A DNA stretch of 64,000 nt. It comes from Opitutaceae bacterium (GTDB lineage Bacteria; Verrucomicrobiota; Verrucomicrobiia; Opitutales; Opitutaceae). The notes below the pieces were generated by a model. That model ran no database searches. It saw only the letters and a program-made list of their open reading frames with translations, and was not told the origin of the DNA. The position numbers and the translations under genes were made by a program. This document shows, one piece after another, positions 53,182-61,873 of the stretch (positions within the stretch are counted from its first letter, which is position 1; each line of letters begins with the position of its first letter). The stretch is taken from positions 1 through 64,000 of the forward strand of contig JANQSC010000012.1 in the NCBI GenBank assembly GCA_028284235.1, in the 5' to 3' direction.

Positions 53182-53991
53182 ATGAATCCATTTTTAGAAT
53201 ACATTGAAAGCGTGCAAGCCGGTGTCGAATCGGCCAAAGGTCTATCTGTGTCAGGGCGTGCGGAACCCGTTCGCTCGGAGACGAAGACGCTCTTGTTCTC
53301 ACCTCACCCGGACGACGAGTGCATTATCGGGTTGCTGCCACTTCGTTTGATGCTGGAAGCGGGACACGAGATTGTGAACGTGCCGGTTACCTTCGGGAGC
53401 AACGTCGAGCGGAGGGCAGGGCGGATGAAGGAGCTGGAGGACGCTTGCGCCTATCTTGGTTGGAGCAACTATCGCGAAACGGACAGTTTGGAATCGATGG
53501 AAGTCGACGAAGTCGTTCGGGTTTTGGAGCGGTTCAACCCGGAAGCGATTGTTTTCCCGCATGTGGAGGACTGGAATTCGCGCCACATTTCAACGCACCA
53601 CTTGCTGGTGTCGGCGTTGGAGCGAATGGGGTCGGATTTCAGTTGTCTCACCATCGAGTCGGAATTCTGGGGAGCGATGGACGATCCCAATTTGATGGTT
53701 GAGGGTGACGCGGAGAGCGTGGCTACGCTGGTAGCGGCGACCTCGTTGCATGTCGAAGAGGTGGCCCGAAATCCGTATCACTTGTTGTTGCCCGCGTGGA
53801 TGCAGGACAACGTGCGCCGCGGGAGCGAGCTCGTGGGCGGGCAAGGCGGCGCGGCGCCGGATTTTTCGTTCGCGACGCTTTATCGGTTGCGACGCTGGCA
53901 GTCGGGCGGTTTCGTCCCGGTCCTGGACGGGGGCACGCCGATTGCCGCCGGAGCGGATGCGTTGAAACGCGTTTTGGAGAAAGTCGAGTAG
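53182..53991 (+). CDS. PIG-L family deacetylase
   Basis: A 269-residue zinc-dependent N-deacetylase of the LmbE/PIG-L superfamily. The metal motif HPDDE is seen in LLFSPHPDDECIIGLLPL, and the third ligand region is FPHVEDWNSRHISTHHLL. These enzymes remove acetyl groups from N-acetylglucosamine derivatives. Together with the kinase-like gene 7 bp upstream it suggests processing of an amino sugar, but the substrate is not shown by sequence. Confidence 0.88.
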   Translation: MNPFLEYIESVQAGVESAKGLSVSGRAEPVRSETKTLLFSPHPDDECIIGLLPLRLMLEAGHEIVNVPVTFGSNVERRAGRMKELEDACAYLGWSNYRETDSLESMEVDEVVRVLERFNPEAIVFPHVEDWNSRHISTHHLLVSALERMGSDFSCLTIESEFWGAMDDPNLMVEGDAESVATLVAATSLHVEEVARNPYHLLLPAWMQDNVRRGSELVGGQGGAAPDFSFATLYRLRRWQSGGFVPVLDGGTPIAAGADALKRVLEKVE

Positions 53992-54056
53992 GGCGATTCT
54001 CGTAGATTCAATACCCTGACCAGAATCGTAGTCTGCGTCTATCTTTTCAAGAAGCT

Positions 54057-54220
54057 AACCTTACTTGTCGACGCAGGAGACATCCTAATTGCCTCCGATA
54101 GGTCGGAGGCATCCTAGCGAAGCGGTGACGATCATTTTTGTCATCGCTTCGCTAGGATGTCCCCGTCCCGCTAGACGGGACGAGGACAAATAGGCGCCTC
54201 CCTCGGAGGCGATAAGGTTT
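54057..54220. repeat. Family B multi-hairpin repeats, head-to-head inverted pair
   Basis: Reverse copy 54057-54130 (ends GGTGAC) with hairpin GCCTCCG/CGGAGGC; forward copy 54135-54220 with hairpins CGxxxxCG, GTCC..GGAC enclosing GTCCCG/CGGGAC, and GCGCCTCC/GGAGGCG. Within the 585-bp gap, a GACCCCGA..TCGGTGG module lies at about 54283-54313. The rest, to 54576, shows no gene. Confidence 0.72.
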
Positions 54221-54576
54221 CCTATGACGATACGGATCTGAGTTTTTCGAGCGCGCTTTTCTGATAGCTAGAACCCATCGTTCCCGCCAGGGACCCCGAT
54301 TTGGTCGGTGGCTCATAGAGGCGCAAGGCGGAACGCCGGTGTTAAAACACCACAATGTACATTTAAGAGCATGTGAGCGGCTTGCGGTTTCATGACTATC
54401 CAGAATTCACTTGTTTAGTCGATTCTCGAGCGATTAGGTCGGTATCGAGAGTGTAGTTACAGGGAGGTGCGGTTTGGATTCTCGATTCGTTGTTTTACCG
54501 CAGTGGTACCGATCTCCTGAACGAATTGACATCCAGGGTTTTTTGGAGGTATAAGGCTCCGACGGGATAGCGTATT

Positions 54577-55947
54577 ATGTATAATTGGATTCGATACATC
54601 GTTGGCATAGCCACCTTTGCGAGTGGCCTGTTAGTGGCGAGTGAATCGCCGAACATCCTCATCATCTTCACGGACGACCAGGGTTACGGGGATGTGGGTT
54701 GCTACGGCAACGAACGCATCAAAACGCCGCGCTTGGACCAATTGGCTCGAGAGGGGACGCGGTTTACTAGCTTCTACGCCCAGCCGGTTTGCGGGCCGTC
54801 GCGGTCGGCGTTGTTGACAGGGCGCTACCCGGCTCGGAGTCAAGGCTGGTCGATGCCGGGTTCGGAGACCACGTTTGCCGAGTTGCTGAAACCTGCTGGT
54901 TACCAAACCGCTTGTATTGGAAAATGGGATGTATCCAATCGCCGGGCCATCATCGAGCGTATGCCGAATGCGCAAGGATTCGACTACTACTTCGGGCCGT
55001 TGGGGGCTAACGATGGGGGGACGGTGACGTTTCACGAGAACAACGAGCCCGCGGGGCAGACCCAGGACATGGCGAGTTTGACTCGGATGTACACGGACAA
55101 GGCGATCGACTACTTGGAGAACGGCCGAAAGCCGAATCAGCCGTTCCTGCTCTATTTGTCACACACGATGATGCATACGAATATCGACGCGTCGCCCGCG
55201 TTCAAAGGGAAGTCGGCGGGCGGATTGTATGGCGATGTCGTGGAGGAGTTCGACTTCGAAACGGGGCGGCTGCTCGATCGGCTTGATTCTTTGGGCCTGT
55301 CGGAAAGCACATTGGTGATTTTCACTTCGGACAATGGACCGTGGAGTCAGCCCAACTACACGCTGGTTAAAGACGGGAGCGTTGCCGGGGCCCGAGCAAT
55401 GAAGCCGGAATGGTATATGCCCAAGGGCTCGATTTTTTGGGGCGACCCGGGACCGTTGCGCGGGGCCAAGGGGTCCGCTTATGAAGGCGGTTCGCGGGTG
55501 CCTTGCATCGTTCGCTGGCCGGGAAAGGTTCCGGCGAATCGGACGTCGGACGCCCTTTGGGCGACGATCGATTTTCTGCCGACGTTCGCGACTCTTGCCG
55601 ACGCTGACTTGCCTCAAGATCGCCCGATCGACGGAATGGATCAATCGGAGTTGCTTTTTGGATACGTAGAGGAAGGGCGCTCTACGTTTTTCTACGACCA
55701 GGTCGCCCAAAAAGACAGTCCTTACCTGGCGATTGGCGTGAGGAAGGGTGATTGGAAGCTGCTGTTGCCGGGCCGGGCGCCGTCCGAGCCGCATCGATAC
55801 GTCATGGACTATGGAACGAACGGGATGGAGCTTTACAATCTTTCAAACGACATCGGCGAGCGGTGGAATTTGGCGGGAACGTATCCGGACAAGGTCGCGG
55901 AGTTGGAAGCAGAGATTCGACGATTCAAGGCGACGTTAGAGGAGTGA
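54577..55947 (+). CDS. Secreted sulfatase (CGPSR)
   Basis: A 456-residue S1 sulfatase. A signal-like N terminus (YIVGIATFASGLLVAS) is followed by SPNILIIFTDDQGYGDVGCY. The active site CGPSR is at about C72, followed by SALLTGRYPARSQGWSMPG. KWDVSNRRAIIERMPNAQGF replaces the typical KWHLG, so the Lys-Trp pair is kept but the His is lost. FTSDNGPWSQPNYTLVKDGS and YEGGSRVP are present. The substrate is unknown. It is a separate transcription unit before the DUF1080 gene. Confidence 0.88.
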   Translation: MYNWIRYIVGIATFASGLLVASESPNILIIFTDDQGYGDVGCYGNERIKTPRLDQLAREGTRFTSFYAQPVCGPSRSALLTGRYPARSQGWSMPGSETTFAELLKPAGYQTACIGKWDVSNRRAIIERMPNAQGFDYYFGPLGANDGGTVTFHENNEPAGQTQDMASLTRMYTDKAIDYLENGRKPNQPFLLYLSHTMMHTNIDASPAFKGKSAGGLYGDVVEEFDFETGRLLDRLDSLGLSESTLVIFTSDNGPWSQPNYTLVKDGSVAGARAMKPEWYMPKGSIFWGDPGPLRGAKGSAYEGGSRVPCIVRWPGKVPANRTSDALWATIDFLPTFATLADADLPQDRPIDGMDQSELLFGYVEEGRSTFFYDQVAQKDSPYLAIGVRKGDWKLLLPGRAPSEPHRYVMDYGTNGMELYNLSNDIGERWNLAGTYPDKVAELEAEIRRFKATLEE

Positions 55948-55980
55948 TATTTGCGGAGCGCCTATTTCACGAGAGAGTGG

Positions 55981-56150
55981 AACAGTCGCTTCGCGAAATG
56001 CTGCTATCGCAGCAACAGGATCCCGTCAGAGACCCCGACAAGTCGGTGGCTCCGCGGGAACAGGATTAGGTTCGGCGTTAGATTTCTTGCTCCCGCGTCG
56101 CGGGATCCTGCTATCGCGCAGCGATATTTGATTCCGAAGGAATCACTGTT
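55981..56150. repeat. Family A multi-hairpin repeats, inverted pair
   Basis: Forward copy 55981-56067: AACAG, TCGC/GCGA, AAT, GCTGC/GCAGC, AACAGGAT, a long CCCG..CGGG hairpin enclosing CCGAC/GTCGG, AACAGGATT. Reverse copy 56085-56150: CCCGC/GCGGG, ATCCTG, ATCGC/GCGAT, ATT, TGATTCC/GGAATCA, CTGTT. This fills most of a 324-bp gap; no gene is seen there. Confidence 0.78.
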
Positions 56151-56271
56151 TGAAATCGATGTGCTCGGATTAGGTCTGGCATATCTCTTTGTGCAAAGGG
56201 ATATCCGATAGTGCAGATTCGGTTTTCAGAGTGGCCTAGTTGGATTGAACCTGTCTCATATTGAGGGGATC

Positions 56272-57294
56272 ATGAATACGAATCGATTTCCCCAATTCTA
56301 TATTCTGCGTTTTAGCGTTTTGCTCGTTTTCTTTGGAACGTTCTTGTCGACTTCGTTTGGCAAGGAGTCTGTGCCGAAGGGGCTGATTGGCGATTGGACG
56401 CTGTATTTGGATACGAATGAGCCGGCGTGGTTGAAGGTCGAGAGCGTGAACGGGGAGCCGGTGGTTCGCATGCGCGTGCATGTGCAGTCGGCGGGTCCGC
56501 ACAAGGTCAAACGCTTCGAAGACGGTCGCTTGACCTTCGACATGAAAATCAAGCGGGAGGACGAGAATGGTCCTCAGACGACCGTCAATGAGGTGACGGT
56601 TGGCTTGAAGCGAGGGAAGCTGGACGGAGTGATTTCGAATCCAGACTTGAAGGCGCCTTACAATCGAATCGCGTTTACGGGAAAGAAGTTCCCGCCGATG
56701 CCGAAGCAGCCGGATCTTTCCAGAGTTCGGTTCGGAATGCCCAAGCCTCTTTTCAATGGGAAAGATCTGACAGGTTGGGTGCTGGACAATCCGAAGAAGA
56801 AAAACGGTTGGAGAGCCGAGGATGGGATGCTTGTGAACGTCACGCCGAAAACGGATTTTGGCTCAACGGGTTCTTATGGGAATATCCAGACGGAGGAGCA
56901 CTTCGAGGATTTCTGGCTGCATATCGAGTTCGACATTGAAGCGGACCGCAACAGCGGTGTGTATTTGCGTGGCATGTACGAAGCGCAGGTCGTGGATCGT
57001 GACAGTCGGATGCAAGGTCTGCAGGGGCTCGGGGCCATTTTTGGTCGGATCGCTCCGACGGTGAATGCAGCGAAAGAACCGGGCGAGTGGCAGACATACG
57101 ATCTGGTTTTGGTCGACCGGCATGTGACCGTCATTCTCAATGGCGTCACTGTGATCGACAATCAACCGTTGAAGGGACCGACGGGCGGCGCGATCAACAC
57201 GGACCCCATGAAGGCGGGACCGATCCACTTGCAAGGGGATCACACGTCAGTGAAGTACCGAGATATTTACTTGGCTCCGGTGATCCAAGACTGA
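56272..57294 (+). CDS. DUF1080 (3-keto-disaccharide hydrolase-like) secreted protein
   Basis: A 340-residue exported protein with a concanavalin-like fold in its C-terminal half. The signal peptide (LRFSVLLVFFGTFLSTSFG) is preceded by GAGGGGATC just before ATG 56272, which decides the start. The DUF1080 hallmarks are PLFNGKDLTGWVLDN, HIEFDIEADRNSGVYLRGMY and AAKEPGEWQTYDLVLVDRHV. Members of this family hydrolyse 3-keto-glycosides, or bind sugars. A Gfo/Idh/MocA oxidoreductase, the usual partner making 3-keto sugars, lies 5 kb downstream. Confidence 0.88.
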   Translation: MNTNRFPQFYILRFSVLLVFFGTFLSTSFGKESVPKGLIGDWTLYLDTNEPAWLKVESVNGEPVVRMRVHVQSAGPHKVKRFEDGRLTFDMKIKREDENGPQTTVNEVTVGLKRGKLDGVISNPDLKAPYNRIAFTGKKFPPMPKQPDLSRVRFGMPKPLFNGKDLTGWVLDNPKKKNGWRAEDGMLVNVTPKTDFGSTGSYGNIQTEEHFEDFWLHIEFDIEADRNSGVYLRGMYEAQVVDRDSRMQGLQGLGAIFGRIAPTVNAAKEPGEWQTYDLVLVDRHVTVILNGVTVIDNQPLKGPTGGAINTDPMKAGPIHLQGDHTSVKYRDIYLAPVIQD

Positions 57295-57361
57295 GCGTTG
57301 TTGTGGGCCTTTAGCGACGATAGACGTAATCGCGTTTGAGGCAGTCATCGAGTAGGATTTC

Positions 57362-57432
57362 AACAGTGATCTCTTCGAGATCAAATTCCGCCGTAGCGGA
57401 AACAGGATCCCGCGTTCGCGGGAACAGGATGT
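57362..57432. repeat. Family A multi-hairpin repeat, single copy
   Basis: AACAG, TGATCTC/GAGATCA, A, TTCCGC/GCGGAA, ACAGGAT, CCCGCG/CGCGGG, AACAGGATGT. It shows the cleanest three-hairpin structure of this family in the window. Confidence 0.78.
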
Positions 57433-57518
57433 CTTGGGGTGATGAGTGTCGTTCTATTCCTTTGAGAACTACGCGTACGAACTGATGAAGGTAAGAGGGT
57501 TCTTAACAGGATGCGTTC

Positions 57519-57668
57519 GCCCCGCTTAGCGCATGGGGGGTCAACTTATCCTATTTCTCATCCGAATAAACGCGCCGGGACGTCGCGTTCCACCCTAGGC
57601 GCAAGTGGAGTAAGGTGGAACCCGACGTCCCGGCGGGTTTAAGTTGACACGTAGGCGCTAAGCGGGGC
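57519..57668. repeat. Family D nested inverted-repeat element, copy 2
   Basis: Outer arms GCCCCGCTTAGCGC..TCAACTTA (57519-57548) and its reverse complement (57640-57668) bound the 73-nt core 57568-57640, which is the reverse complement of the core at 16749-16821 with few differences. The 446-bp gap 57295-57740 has no gene other than repeats. Confidence 0.8.
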
Positions 57669-57740
57669 TCACTCTATCGAGACACCCTTTGCAATCTATC
57701 ATCGAAAGGTGGAGGGCGTGGCCGAGATCACGGCTAAGTT

Positions 57741-58850
57741 ATGTCTGTCACCCCAAATAAACGACTCCTGTCGCTCGACGCCTTGCGCGGCTTCGACATG
57801 TTTTGGATTATCGGAGGCGCGGGTGTCGTGGGTTATCTGGCTCAAGTGGTCGGGCTTCCCGATGGTTGGGTGGCCGCGATCGGCAAGCAATTCACTCATG
57901 TCGAGTGGGAGGGTTTTCATTTCTACGATCTGATTTTTCCGCTTTTCGTGTTTATGAGCGGTGTGACGGTTCCGTATTCGGTTTTGTCTAAGAAAGCCAA
58001 GGGTATACCGGTTTCGGAACTGCAGATTGGCACTTTGCGCCGGTCATTTCTGATTGTGTTGATCGGGTTCAGTTTCAGCGTATTCAAATTCCAGTGGGAG
58101 TCGCTGCGTCTTTACCAGGTGCTCTGGCTGATTGGGATGAGTTATCTGATCGGGAGCAGCGTCGCCTTGCACGTGGGCGGTTGGAGGGATCGGGTCATTG
58201 TCTTCTTCTCAGTTCTATTGACCTACAATCTGGTATTGGTTTATATGCCTTTCCCGGGGAAAGGAGACGTTATTACACCGGACAACAACATTGCCGCCTG
58301 GCTGGATCGAAACTTGATCAAGACCAGCCTCTATCGCGGTACTTACGATCCGGAAGGGACGATTCGAGTGATCTCGGCCGGTATGCTTGGGTTGCTCGGG
58401 GCGATGACCGGGACTCGTATCAAGAGTTATGGACAGCCCGAAACGCGGTGCGCGATTGAAATGGCCGGCGCGGGAGTGGGGTGCTTGCTGATAGGCTGGA
58501 TCTGGAGCTTGTTTTTTCCCATCATCAAGGACTTGTGGACTCCGTCCTTTGTCCTTTGGGCGGGGGGCTGGTCCTTACTTCTCATGTCCGCCTTCTATTA
58601 CATCCTCGATGTGAAGGGGTTGCGATGGCTGGGCTTTTTCTTCGTCCCGATTGGAATGAACGCGATCACGGTTTACGCGGCTCAGTGGTACCTTCCGCTG
58701 GAAGCGTCGCGGGATTTCTTTTTCGCGGGACTGGCCAGCCACATTGAAAGTCCCGCGGGACAGCAGCTGGTCCTTTGGAGTGGTCTGGTGGCAATCCAGT
58801 GGATCCTCCTTTACGGTCTGTATCGGAAGAAGATCTTCCTGCGGGTGTAG
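57741..58850 (+). CDS. HGSNAT-like membrane acyltransferase (DUF5009)
   Basis: A 369-residue inner-membrane protein with about nine to eleven helices. The N terminus LSLDALRGFDMFWIIGGAGV and the segment HVEWEGFHFYDLIFPLFVFM are characteristic of heparan-alpha-glucosaminide N-acetyltransferase relatives. The human enzyme acetylates terminal glucosamine of heparan sulfate using cytosolic acetyl-CoA. A similar trans-membrane acyl transfer to a glycan is plausible here, given the GlcNAc-6-sulfatase-like gene next to it. The acceptor is unknown. Confidence 0.82.
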   Translation: MSVTPNKRLLSLDALRGFDMFWIIGGAGVVGYLAQVVGLPDGWVAAIGKQFTHVEWEGFHFYDLIFPLFVFMSGVTVPYSVLSKKAKGIPVSELQIGTLRRSFLIVLIGFSFSVFKFQWESLRLYQVLWLIGMSYLIGSSVALHVGGWRDRVIVFFSVLLTYNLVLVYMPFPGKGDVITPDNNIAAWLDRNLIKTSLYRGTYDPEGTIRVISAGMLGLLGAMTGTRIKSYGQPETRCAIEMAGAGVGCLLIGWIWSLFFPIIKDLWTPSFVLWAGGWSLLLMSAFYYILDVKGLRWLGFFFVPIGMNAITVYAAQWYLPLEASRDFFFAGLASHIESPAGQQLVLWSGLVAIQWILLYGLYRKKIFLRV

Positions 58851-58942
58851 GATGGTGTCATTGAAGTTCTGGGGAATAGCTGGAGGTGTATTCCCGGAAT
58901 ACGACTGACCACTCGACAGTTGCCTGATGCCGTTTTGACTCA

Positions 58943-59180
58943 GGCATTTTATCCGCGAAGCGGATACCTGTCGACCGAGCTATCGCGAGGGCGCTAGTGA
59001 CGAGGGAGCGAAGCGAGAAAGGAACGGTGTTCTTTTTATCAACTGACGGGTTTTTGTCATCGCTCTCCCGTCTATGACGGGATCGCTAGGTTGCTGCGTC
59101 CGTCTTCGTCCCACTGGCGGGACTTCGCCGAGACAAGTCGCAGCAAATAGGTGTCCTCGCTTTACGAGGACAATAGGTTT
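58943..59180. repeat. Family B multi-hairpin repeats, inverted pair
   Basis: A diverged reverse copy (about 58943-59001; hairpin ATCCGC/GCGGAT) and a forward copy 59051-59180: TTTTTGTCATCG, TCCCGTC/GACGGGA, CTAGG, a long TGCTGCG..CGCAGCA stem enclosing GTCCC/GGGAC, AATAGG, GTCCTCG/CGAGGAC, AATAGGTTTTTTT. It lies between two convergent genes, with a terminal T-run. No other gene is seen in the 421-bp gap. Confidence 0.7.
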
Positions 59181-59271
59181 TTTTGCAGAGGGATGCGATA
59201 CGCATCATTGATCGTCGAGCTATGTCAGGAATTCATTGATACAATATTGGATTAGATCAATGTGCCGATTG

Positions 59272-60831
59272 TTACTTAAAAAAGCGAAATTGCGCCTCGG
59301 TCCATTCGGGGTTGAACGATTCGGGGGGATCTTTGTCCGTTACGCTGAATTGGCGGCGCAGGCGTTTCACTTCCGCGTGCAGGTCTTTTTTCACCTCGGC
59401 GTAGGTCGGGTCGTTGTAGAAGTTTATCTGTTCTAGCGGGTCGGCGACGAGGTCGATCAATTCCCATTCGTCGACGTCGTCCTCGTAGAAGTGGATGAGT
59501 TTGTAGCGTCCGTCCACTACGCCGTAGTGGCGTCGCACCAAGTGCCAGCCGGGGTACTCGTAGTAGTGGTAGTAGTGCGATTTGCGCCAATCGTCGGGTG
59601 TACGTCCTTGAAGTATGGGGACAAGGCTTTTGCCGTCCATATCATCGGGAGCTTTCTGCCCGGCGACATCCAAGAATGTTGCGGCGAAGTCGAGCGGGGA
59701 TACGATGTCTCCGTTCACTGTCCCTGCTTTTACCGTCCCAGGCCACCGGACGAGGAACGGAGTTTTCAGCGATTCCTCGTAGATCCAGCGCTTGTCGAAC
59801 CAGCCGTGTTCGCCGAGGTAGAATCCTTGATCGGAGGTGTAGATGACGATGGTGTTTTCCGCCAGTCCCGATTCGTCAAGATAGTCGAGAAGCTCGCCCA
59901 CGGCGTCGTCGACCGAGGCAATGCTCCGGAGGTAGTCTTTGATATATCGCTGGTACTGCCAGCGTGTCTTTTCGATCCCTTCGAGGCGGGCGTTGAGGAC
60001 CGCTTCGTTCTTGTTCCGGTAGGCATTGGTCCAGGTTTTCAGCTGTTCGGGGGTCAGGTTTTCCGGTGGAACGAATTTTAAGTCGCGAGCGTTGAGGTCG
60101 CGGTCGATTTGCATGGCTTGGTTTTGATGGGCATGCAGTCGCCGGCTGTAGTCTTCGAAAAGCGTTTCCGGCTCTGGGAAGTGGCGGTCGTCGTACAAGG
60201 TCAAGTACTTGGGGCCGGGCGCCCAGTTGCGGTGGGGCGCCTTGTGTTGGGTCATGAGCATGAAGGGGCGGTCGGGGTCTCGACCCTCTTTCAGCCAGTC
60301 GAGCGTTAGATCCGATATGATGTCCGTCGTGTATCCAGTATATTCGATTTCCTTTTGGTCGCCGGCGCCTTGGGCGTCGCGCAGTGTAGTGGGATTGTAA
60401 TACGGGCCTTGGCCGACGAGCACTTCCGAATAGTCGAAGCCCTGTGGAGCCATGTGTTCTCCGAGATGCCATTTTCCCACAACCGCGGTTTGGTAGCCGG
60501 CTTTTTGCAGGAGTTTGGGGAAGGTTTGCTGGTTCCCGTCGAAATGGTTTTGATTCTGGAAGAACCCGTTCTTGTGGGAGTACTTTCCGGTTTGAACGAC
60601 GGCTCGTTGCGGGCCGCAGATCGAGTTGGTAACGTAGCAGCGTTCGAAGCGCATGCCTTCCGCGGCCAGACGGTCGATGTGAGGCGTCTGGTTGAGCGAA
60701 CCGTCGTAGGCGCTGATCGCCTGGTAGGCGTGGTCGTCAGAGAAAATAAATACGATGTTGGGTCGTTCGCTTGCGGCGACAAGGAGGCTCGGAAGAAGCA
60801 AAGCGAGAGAGAGGGTTCGAATCATAGTCAT
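59272..60831 (-). CDS. Secreted sulfatase, N-acetylglucosamine-6-sulfatase-like
   Basis: A 519-residue S1 sulfatase. The signal peptide ([14 protein letters not shown]) precedes [20 protein letters not shown]. The active site CGPQR at about C72 is followed by [53 protein letters not shown] and [15 protein letters not shown] are typical of GlcNAc-6-O-sulfatase-like members (S1_11 type). An AraC regulator gene is divergently transcribed 149 bp away. Confidence 0.92.
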   Translation of the reverse strand: MTMIRTLSLALLLPSLLVAASERPNIVFIFSDDHAYQAISAYDGSLNQTPHIDRLAAEGMRFERCYVTNSICGPQRAVVQTGKYSHKNGFFQNQNHFDGNQQTFPKLLQKAGYQTAVVGKWHLGEHMAPQGFDYSEVLVGQGPYYNPTTLRDAQGAGDQKEIEYTGYTTDIISDLTLDWLKEGRDPDRPFMLMTQHKAPHRNWAPGPKYLTLYDDRHFPEPETLFEDYSRRLHAHQNQAMQIDRDLNARDLKFVPPENLTPEQLKTWTNAYRNKNEAVLNARLEGIEKTRWQYQRYIKDYLRSIASVDDAVGELLDYLDESGLAENTIVIYTSDQGFYLGEHGWFDKRWIYEESLKTPFLVRWPGTVKAGTVNGDIVSPLDFAATFLDVAGQKAPDDMDGKSLVPILQGRTPDDWRKSHYYHYYEYPGWHLVRRHYGVVDGRYKLIHFYEDDVDEWELIDLVADPLEQINFYNDPTYAEVKKDLHAEVKRLRRQFSVTDKDPPESFNPEWTEAQFRFFK

Positions 60832-60980
60832 GAAAGCTAGGATGGCTCGATCGGTCTCCCATGTAAATGACCTAAAATTGTCGCGACTGGTACGATTTTA
60901 GTGACTTTTGGAAGCGGTAATTGATTGCCCATGCTGAGGGGAAACTGGCATTGTTCCTTCGATGCACCGTATTGCTGTCG

Positions 60981-61859
60981 ATGAGTTCTGAAGCTGAAAT
61001 AGCCCCTTCTATCGAGCGCGAGGTCTATCACCGGAAAGTGGATGGCAAGAATGCGATCGAGCTCATTTCCACTGGTTTCCACGTGGGATTACCCGAATTG
61101 CGCGTGAGTCGTCGGGACGTCAAACAGCCCGAGTACTCCATTTCTTATATTATCAAGGGCGAAGGCGAGTTTGCGGACAGCGATGGCAAAGTGTACCGTT
61201 TTCGGCCAGGCCATGTGATCCAGAGGTATCCGAATCGAAATTACAGTATTCATCGGGACGAAGCCTTTGAGCATGCGGAGTTTTTTATCATCATTCCTAA
61301 GTCGATTTTCAGGAGCTTCCGCGACACGGGCGTGATTCAAGAGATTAAATCGGTATTCGATGTGGGGTTGGATCCGGTCTTTCTGAAAAAACTGGACGAA
61401 TTTGTATATCAGTTTCGAACTTCTAATAGTCGAGATATTCGTATTCTCACGATGGAGACGATTCAAATATTGATTGATTTCTTCAAGCGGGACCGAGTTC
61501 GTCGACAGGACTCTAGTGACAAGCGCAAGATCGAGAAAGCCTGTCTTTTGTTGGGGCAGGAACTGGGGGAAAAAATCCAGCTTGAGAAGATCGCGGAGCA
61601 GGTAGGAATGTCCTACGAGTCGTTCCGGAAAAAATTCCGGGAGTACCGCGGGTCGTCACCCACTCAGTATCGCACGCAAAAGCGCTTCGAGCACGCCGCT
61701 CACTTGCTTATCGAGGATCGCGTTGGCATTAAGGAGATTGCTTACGACGTGGGCTATGCGGACGTGGGGAATTTCTCCAAGCAGTTTCAAAAGTGGATCG
61801 GACAGACGCCGGGCCAGTTTCGCAAGCTCAACCGGCTCAGGTTGGACCGGAATATTTAG
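60981..61859 (+). CDS. AraC-family transcriptional regulator
   Basis: A 292-residue regulator with an N-terminal cupin-like sensor region (YSISYIIKGEGEFADSDGKV, FRPGHVIQRYPNRNYSIHRD) and a C-terminal double helix-turn-helix (IAEQVGMSYESFRKKFREY, then IKEIAYDVGYADVGNFSKQF and GQTPGQFRKL). ATG 60981 begins the coding-like region; 20 upstream in-frame residues are not supported. The divergent arrangement with the GlcNAc-6-sulfatase-like gene suggests that it controls that sulfatase in response to a sugar. Confidence 0.9.
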   Translation: MSSEAEIAPSIEREVYHRKVDGKNAIELISTGFHVGLPELRVSRRDVKQPEYSISYIIKGEGEFADSDGKVYRFRPGHVIQRYPNRNYSIHRDEAFEHAEFFIIIPKSIFRSFRDTGVIQEIKSVFDVGLDPVFLKKLDEFVYQFRTSNSRDIRILTMETIQILIDFFKRDRVRRQDSSDKRKIEKACLLLGQELGEKIQLEKIAEQVGMSYESFRKKFREYRGSSPTQYRTQKRFEHAAHLLIEDRVGIKEIAYDVGYADVGNFSKQFQKWIGQTPGQFRKLNRLRLDRNI

Positions 61860-61873
61860 ATGGGGTTGAAGGG

